From NCBI GenBank assembly GCA_028095005.1, contig CM051459.1, positions 130,985,657 through 131,049,656 on the forward strand: a DNA stretch of 64,000 bases, in the 5' to 3' direction. Made by a program: the position numbers and the translations under genes. The notes under the pieces were generated by a model that worked only from the letters and a program-made list of their open reading frames with translations, was not told where the DNA came from and searched no databases. The stretch comes from Rhynchospora pubera. Taxonomy: Eukaryota > Streptophyta > Magnoliopsida > Poales > Cyperaceae. Shown here one piece after another: positions 59,036 through 64,000 of this stretch; position 1 is the stretch's first letter; each line of letters begins with the position of its first letter.

Positions 59036-59194
59036 TGTGACAATATATTTGTATATATGTCATATATTTCAAGTATAGAATGTTTATGATTAGATTTGAT
59101 TAGATTTACATAATTGTTTAGGATAGTTTCTAGAATCTGTTTTTTATTTGTTTCCTTTTAATTGTATCTCTCAATTTGTATATGTTCAAGGGAG
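59036..59194 (+). mobile_element. Copia 3' LTR, right end truncated
   Basis: It begins TGTGACAATATATTTG and matches the 5' LTR to GTTCAAGGGAGA, then diverges. The last ~48 bases of the LTR are missing. Confidence 0.85.
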
Positions 59195-62100
59195 ATACTC
59201 CTCTCCATCTCTGATCTCAAGCATCGGTTTTCCTCCGTCATTCTCATGGCGCCTTCGATTTAGCCGTCTATACTTTGGTTGAACGGTCTCATCTCAGCCG
59301 GCTGTGCCACCTCATCACTGCATCATCTCGAAATTAGGGCTTCCTCAAAGATCATTCGCTTCAGATGTGACTCGAAGAGCATCGTGAGGACACCGTGAGG
59401 CCATCTGTGCCATCCATTTGCTTTGCTTTTTCCGATTTGGGATGCTTCGTTCGAGCTTCCTGTTGGTTTTTCTTTTTTTTTTTCTTTTTCAAATTTGTTG
59501 CCTTCCTTGTGTTCTTCAATTTGTCTTCAATTTTGTTCTCATTGTTTTTGTTCTTTGTCAATTGCAGGTGCATTCCACAGGAGATGAGTGATATGTCCAT
59601 TCATTGATATGCTCAATTACTTCTCATTAATTTTCTGGTATTTATTGTTGTTTACATTGTATGAGTGCAGATTAAGCATTAGACATAAGGTTGGGGTTTT
59701 TGATTGATAATGTTATTTCAAAATACAATCATATTTACAGAAATGAGATGTGGTCGTCAATTTGAAAAATAGAATCATAGTTGGATAAATATTAAAATCA
59801 ATTATTAGATTCTTTATTTCTTATAGAAATGGTTGCTTGCTTTTTATCCTTATGACCACCAAGAGATTATTGAACAATTAATTTTCATTAGAGGATAAAA
59901 ATTGAGGTCTTTCAAAGAACATCTCATGGTGTGTTCAGGTCTTTTGGAGGTCTTTGATATTGACAGTTAATTAACTTATTTTGAGTTTAATATCCCTCTC
60001 AATATACTCATGAAAGTTTTTGCTGGTCAGTAAGTAAATTTTATATTACAGGAGATCTCAAAGTCATTCGAGTAGGTGCATTTCAAGATTCATACAAGAT
60101 AAAGACATAAACGTTTCAGCACAATTCAAGAGGTAAATTTTCATTATTTTAGGGCCATTGACAGTTTTGCCCCTTGCATGTTGTTAGCTCAGAGCAATTA
60201 ATATGAACTGACTGATTATTACTATGGCTCCAACTTTATGTGCTTTCGGATTTAATGCCTCTTTCAATGAATTTAAAAATGTTTGCTACTGTTATTGCAG
60301 AGGTGATGTTTATTTTGATTGTAGTACAATCAAGAGAAAATTGAACATTCAAATTGGCTATGGGTGCTTCCATCTGACCATGACATTAGAAGTAATTTGT
60401 TCAGCTTCTGATCTAATTTATGCTTCTCTTAAGATAAAGAATCTATATAAACGCCTCTTTGGGCATTTTTTTCAGATTTTTCTATATATGATAATATAGT
60501 CAGTTATGAGATAAAAGTTAGCTAAATTATACAAATGTAAAATATGCTAGGTGGTTGTCATCTCATTCTTTTAGCTGATAAATTTGATTCAGTTCAAACA
60601 TTCATTCATATAATATGGCTGATGTCTTTTTTTTTTAGTTTCTTGCTTGCTTGATTATATGATCGTCTTTTGTCAATTGTTAGTAATTATATCTTATTAA
60701 TTAGCAGATAATGTTAACCGAAGGCAGAAAAGAAAAATATGGCCTTCCATGAATCTATATAGAAGGCTCTATGTACCTTACTTTTCTTTCCGTGCTCAAT
60801 CCGACTTTGCTACATCATTCTTGAGTCAAAATTGGTACGTAGTTGGTGGAACCTAAAATGGTAAGAGACTTGAGTATACATGTCAATGTGTGTGTTGTTG
60901 TTGTTGGGTTGGGGGGGGGGGCGGGGAGGCTGCAGGTGTAAGCTTGAGGGTTTAGGGTTTACCAGTATCCATGTTCTGCTATAGACTTGCAGTATAATTT
61001 TGTTCCTCACTGGTTTATTATTTTTATTTTATAATTATAGTTTTGCGTGTGTTCGGAGATATTCCCAGACAGAATCTTATATGTGTTTACTGTTTTCAAT
61101 CTCCTTTGCAGATGGATCAAATAAATGCACTTCGCCAGTTGAAGAGAGGGAAAACTTCAATGCAGTAAATTCAGGTACTTATATCACAACTTGCTTTAAT
61201 TATATTTTTGTTCTTTCAAGTAGAAAAAAAAAGAAAAATTATGGCTTTTGTTTATTAAGCATGTTGGTTTGTTCTACGGGTTAGTATAAAATAAAATATT
61301 ATAAAATGAAGATAGGATCCTACTAGCTATAGAATGAAAGAGAGAGGCTCCTTTAAATTGAGGAGTGGAATTGATAGGACTTCGCCGTTCACATTGGAAA
61401 ATGTTCTTTTCCTTCTCATTTCTTTTCTATTTTTTTCCAGGTAAGTGCAATCTTTTCTTGCATTGTTTTTGTCTATTAGTTGTGGTCTTAATAAGGTTAT
61501 AATTTCGTTGACTACGATGTTGACTTTGCTGATGGATTTTTTTTCCTACGGAATTAACTCTGAAGTCTGAACCGGTTGAGCTTCTTCATTTACGACTTTT
61601 GGTGCTATAGCTGTTGCTGATGCCTCCGTGGCTATTTAAATGCAGCAACAAATTTGTCCTTCTTTCTTAGTTCATTATAGTGTTGACCAACATTATAAAC
61701 ATAGACCATTATTATAAACGCAATAAGTTTTAATTGCAATCCATAACAAGGCTGAATCTGAAAGGAAAATCATGTTGATCTATTAGACAATTGAAAACTA
61801 TCTAATCACAATAACTACCACCTCATATTAGGTAAATAAGGAGCTAATTATAGAACGATAGGTGATGACATAAGTATTTGATAGAGATAGTTTTTTGGTA
61901 CATCTTTTATCTAATATTTTTAGTATCATTGGATGCTCTGCTTACATGGACAACATTAGGACTGCCATCTTTTATCTAATATTTGTACTATCGCTGATAA
62001 ATATAAACACTATTTCCTGAAAAACAGAAAGAAAAAGAGTGCCATCCTTAACTTGCTTCTAGAGAGACAAATATTTCTTAAATACCTTCAAGACAGACCG

Positions 62101-62644
62101 AGGACTGTTACGAAGAGTAACTCTAATTCTCTGAACGAAAGATGCCTTAAGTTAACATGTTTGTATTTATATTTATTCCTTGTATTCATCCTTTCAAAGT
62201 ACAAATGGAAGTTACTTCAATTTTTATTATACTCTCTTCAAGAAATAATAAAAAATAATTTACATTTGCTAAATTATTACAATGTTGGTGCAAAACTATA
62301 ATAAGATGTTTATAATAACAATCGACTTATATCTATTTCAATTTGCTAAATTTTAAGACGTGTCATAAGAAACTGTTTATGTTATATTGGAACTTGATTT
62401 TGTCATGACACAATAGGTTTCGATTTATATTCCCTCTCATTAAGCTATATTTCCAAAGAGCACAGCTAAACTTCATCAGCCAGAAAATATACCAAGATTA
62501 TGTTATTAGAATTTAAAGAATATCACTACTGATGTAATTTAAGGTTTCTTAACAAGTGTAGCTATATTCCATCAGACAAAGTGCCTCATTTGCTATTCAG
62601 TGGTTGCCACATCACTACTACGAAAGAATTATGTGTGGTGCGCG
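59195..62644. other. Unassigned region with exon-like blocks
   Basis: It begins leader-like and GC-richer (59.2-59.6 kb), followed by AT-rich DNA. Blocks with splice-like borders occur at about 60299-60380 (after attgcag) and 61111-61174 (after ttgcag, reading DGSNKCTSPVEERENFNAVN). I do not recognise a family. It could be a decayed gene or sequence carried by the Helitron whose 3' end lies at 63410. A G-run is at 60911-60926. Confidence 0.3.
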
Positions 62645-62960
62645 TAGAGCTGTCAACGGCACTGCCACCAACGTGGTGCCGTTCCGTTTAACTGAAAAGA
62701 ACGAATAACGGCACCAGTTTTCATTTCGTTTCAATAACGAAGCGGCAAACGGAATAAGAAATTGTGACGTTTCGAACCGTTTCGCCTCTTTTCAAACCGT
62801 TTCATGTGTATTTTCTTATGTGAAACGAATAACGGAATGGATTTCTGTACCGTTTTGGAAACGGAACGGTTAACGGAATGGTATATCGTACCGTTTTCTT
62901 AAACGAAACGGTAAACGGTATGGGGTGTTCCGTGCATTTCGGCCACGTTTGACAGCCCTA
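62645..62960. mobile_element. hAT-type foldback MITE, copy 6 (perfect duplication)
   Basis: The ends TAGAGCTGTCAACGG and CGTTTGACAGCCCTA are flanked by a perfect 8-bp duplication GGTGCGCG (62637-62644, 62961-62968). It has the AACGGAAC/GTTTCG repeat interior. With copy 1 this is the best evidence for the hAT assignment. Confidence 0.93.
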
Positions 62961-63379
62961 GGTGCGCGAGTATGCTTCTATGGTCTCATTTTATTTGTTC
63001 AAGAAAATTTGATGGTAAACTATTTGGTAGTTAATCATTTTATACAATCATGATACATTTTGATCCCTATTCAACTTTATTTCATATCAAATAAGCGATC
63101 TCATAGTGAAATAACAGGAGATAGAAAAGAAAATTTTATATAGATTTTCAGGGCAGCAGGTCTGAAATTTGAGAATAAGCCCAATTTTTTTAGCGCCAAC
63201 AGGCCTGAAATTATAGATTAAAATTTCATATTTGTATTTTGTTGTCTGTATTTGTCAGTTGACAACATGTCCAATTTTTTTTTTAAATAGCTGCCATAAG
63301 CTTATAGGAAAAAAAATAACAAAAAAAAAAAAGCTTCCATAAGCTTATAGGGAAAAAATAACAAATTTTTAAAATACTA

Positions 63380-63410
63380 ATAGGTTGCGCAACCGCGACG
63401 CCGCATCTAG
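63380..63410 (+). mobile_element. Helitron 3' terminus
   Basis: The palindrome GGTTGCGCAACC, then GCGACGCCGCATCTAG, followed by T, fits the Helitron 3' end (hairpin plus CTRR before T). No matching 5' TC end was found, so the left limit is unknown. Confidence 0.6.
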
Positions 63411-63820
63411 TATATTTATTCTCTGGTCTGTTAAAGTAGTATAAAATTATTAAAGTCAAGGAGCTGGTGACCGAATGTCAAACTTTTTATTAATTTGTAT
63501 AGTTAACATTACAAGATGATGGGCCTGATTCAACAAGGAAAATAGATGAGCGTTTATATATAATTATTGTACTAGAAATGTCCAGAATTTTACTAGAGTC
63601 TAGATAGGACAGTAGTTGTAATCTGTAATCACCAACCTAAAAAAGAGAGAGAAAATACACGAACAAACGCACGGATACACACAAAGTCAAATAATAAGCG
63701 AAAATTATAACCATGGATTAAATAAAGTGCAATACAAAATGATCAAGTAGGCAAGAATCCATCATCAATCCAGTTATTTAATTAAGCACAAAACATTAAT
63801 TAATACTTAATTTATGATAG
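63411..63820. other. 3' flank of the Cys-rich gene
   Basis: AT-rich. No further features seen. Confidence 0.3.
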
Positions 63821-64000
63821 TTACTTTTTGCAGCAGCAACTTGGGGTTTCAAAATAACATTTTCGGCACAGGCTTGGGGATGCGTAGCAGCTGGTAAAAC
63901 ACGTTTCTACGCACAACTGCTCATTGCAGGATGAGTTATCGTCGAACTCGCTCCCCGCTGAAAGTTTGGGCACCACATGCCGACTTGAGCTGGTATTCGT
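63821..64000 (-). CDS. Cysteine-rich small protein, C-terminal exon (partial)
   Basis: The frame enters at the right edge and ends at TAA 63823-63821, giving 59 residues. The cysteine part reads SSCNEQLCVETCFTSCYASP, then SLCRKCYFETPSCCCKK. It has nine cysteines in 32 residues (C-x4-C-x3-C-x3-C-x6-C-x2-C-x7-CCC), preceded by a Ser-rich, acidic linker. Such density and a Lys-Lys end are typical of secreted plant peptides that fold through disulfides. I cannot match it to defensins, snakins, EPF or STIG1-like families by spacing. The start and any signal peptide lie outside the window. It could also be a chance frame. Confidence 0.5.
   Translation of the reverse strand, partial: TNTSSSRHVVPKLSAGSEFDDNSSCNEQLCVETCFTSCYASPSLCRKCYFETPSCCCKK

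Larger units (their letters stand above)
52594..59194 (+). mobile_element. Ty1/copia retrotransposon, interrupted by a solo LTR
   Basis: It consists of 5' LTR, primer-binding site, one gag-pol frame with three stops, polypurine tract and 3' LTR. The short LTR (about 204 bp without the insertion) and ~4.5 kb interior fit small copia lineages such as Ale (inference). LTRs differ at only a handful of positions over their ~125 bp overlap, so insertion is relatively recent. The 3' LTR stops at about 59194, where the 5' LTR continues for ~48 more bases, so its right end is lost and the copia target duplication cannot be read. Confidence 0.92.

Overview
The window looks like nuclear DNA of an angiosperm, probably a eudicot. 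It has split genes with GT-AG introns and long AT-rich spacers. It also has plant-specific families (wall-associated kinase, ankyrin-TPR protein, AGO4-clade Argonaute) and many plant-type transposable elements. I cannot name the species. The start points given here come from family length and splice signals, because many open frames in the region are shadows or begin at non-ATG codons.

Layout. 0-1.9 kb: the 5' part of a wall-associated-kinase-like receptor gene on the minus strand; its kinase part lies beyond the left edge. 1.95-3.7 kb: a tandem duplication in which only one copy carries a hAT MITE, then nested foldback repeats and another MITE. 4.4-5.4 kb: 3' exons of a broken ankyrin-TPR gene. 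7.0-8.8 kb: Argonaute remnants on the minus strand in permuted order. 9.2-18.7 kb: a multiply deleted Ty3/gypsy element on the minus strand, with an antisense accessory ORF and two minisatellites. 18.7-19.0 kb: a segment duplicated from 45.2-45.5 kb. 20.8-22.0 kb: EngA/Der-type GTPase remnants, again in permuted order. 22.8-26.8 kb: a degenerate AT-rich tandem array split by a 1.76 kb solo LTR. 27.9-28.4 kb: a 5'-truncated LINE. 31.4-42.1 kb: a second ankyrin-TPR copy, split by a ~10 kb cluster made of one Helitron and two long-TIR elements, with a SINE inside one of them. 45.9-47.2 kb: an RPS18 (uS13) gene with an intact 152-codon structure but ACG where the start ATG is expected. 47.9-50.2 kb: a third ankyrin-TPR copy, deleted in the middle and invaded by a foldback element. 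50.6-52.4 kb: a MITE cluster. 52.6-59.2 kb: a Ty1/copia element whose 5' LTR was hit by a relative of the 1.76 kb solo LTR. 59.2-63.4 kb: mostly unassigned DNA ending in a Helitron-type 3' terminus, with a hAT MITE at 62.6 kb. 63.8-64.0 kb: the last exon of a small cysteine-rich protein.

Only three loci look potentially functional: the WAK-like gene, RPS18 (with its start-codon anomaly) and the terminal Cys-rich gene. The rest is a well-preserved record of transposon activity. Many target-site duplications are still readable (hAT 8 bp, LTR 5 bp, LINE about 18 bp), so the insertion order can be partly worked out. No CRISPR array, rRNA gene or intact tRNA gene was seen.
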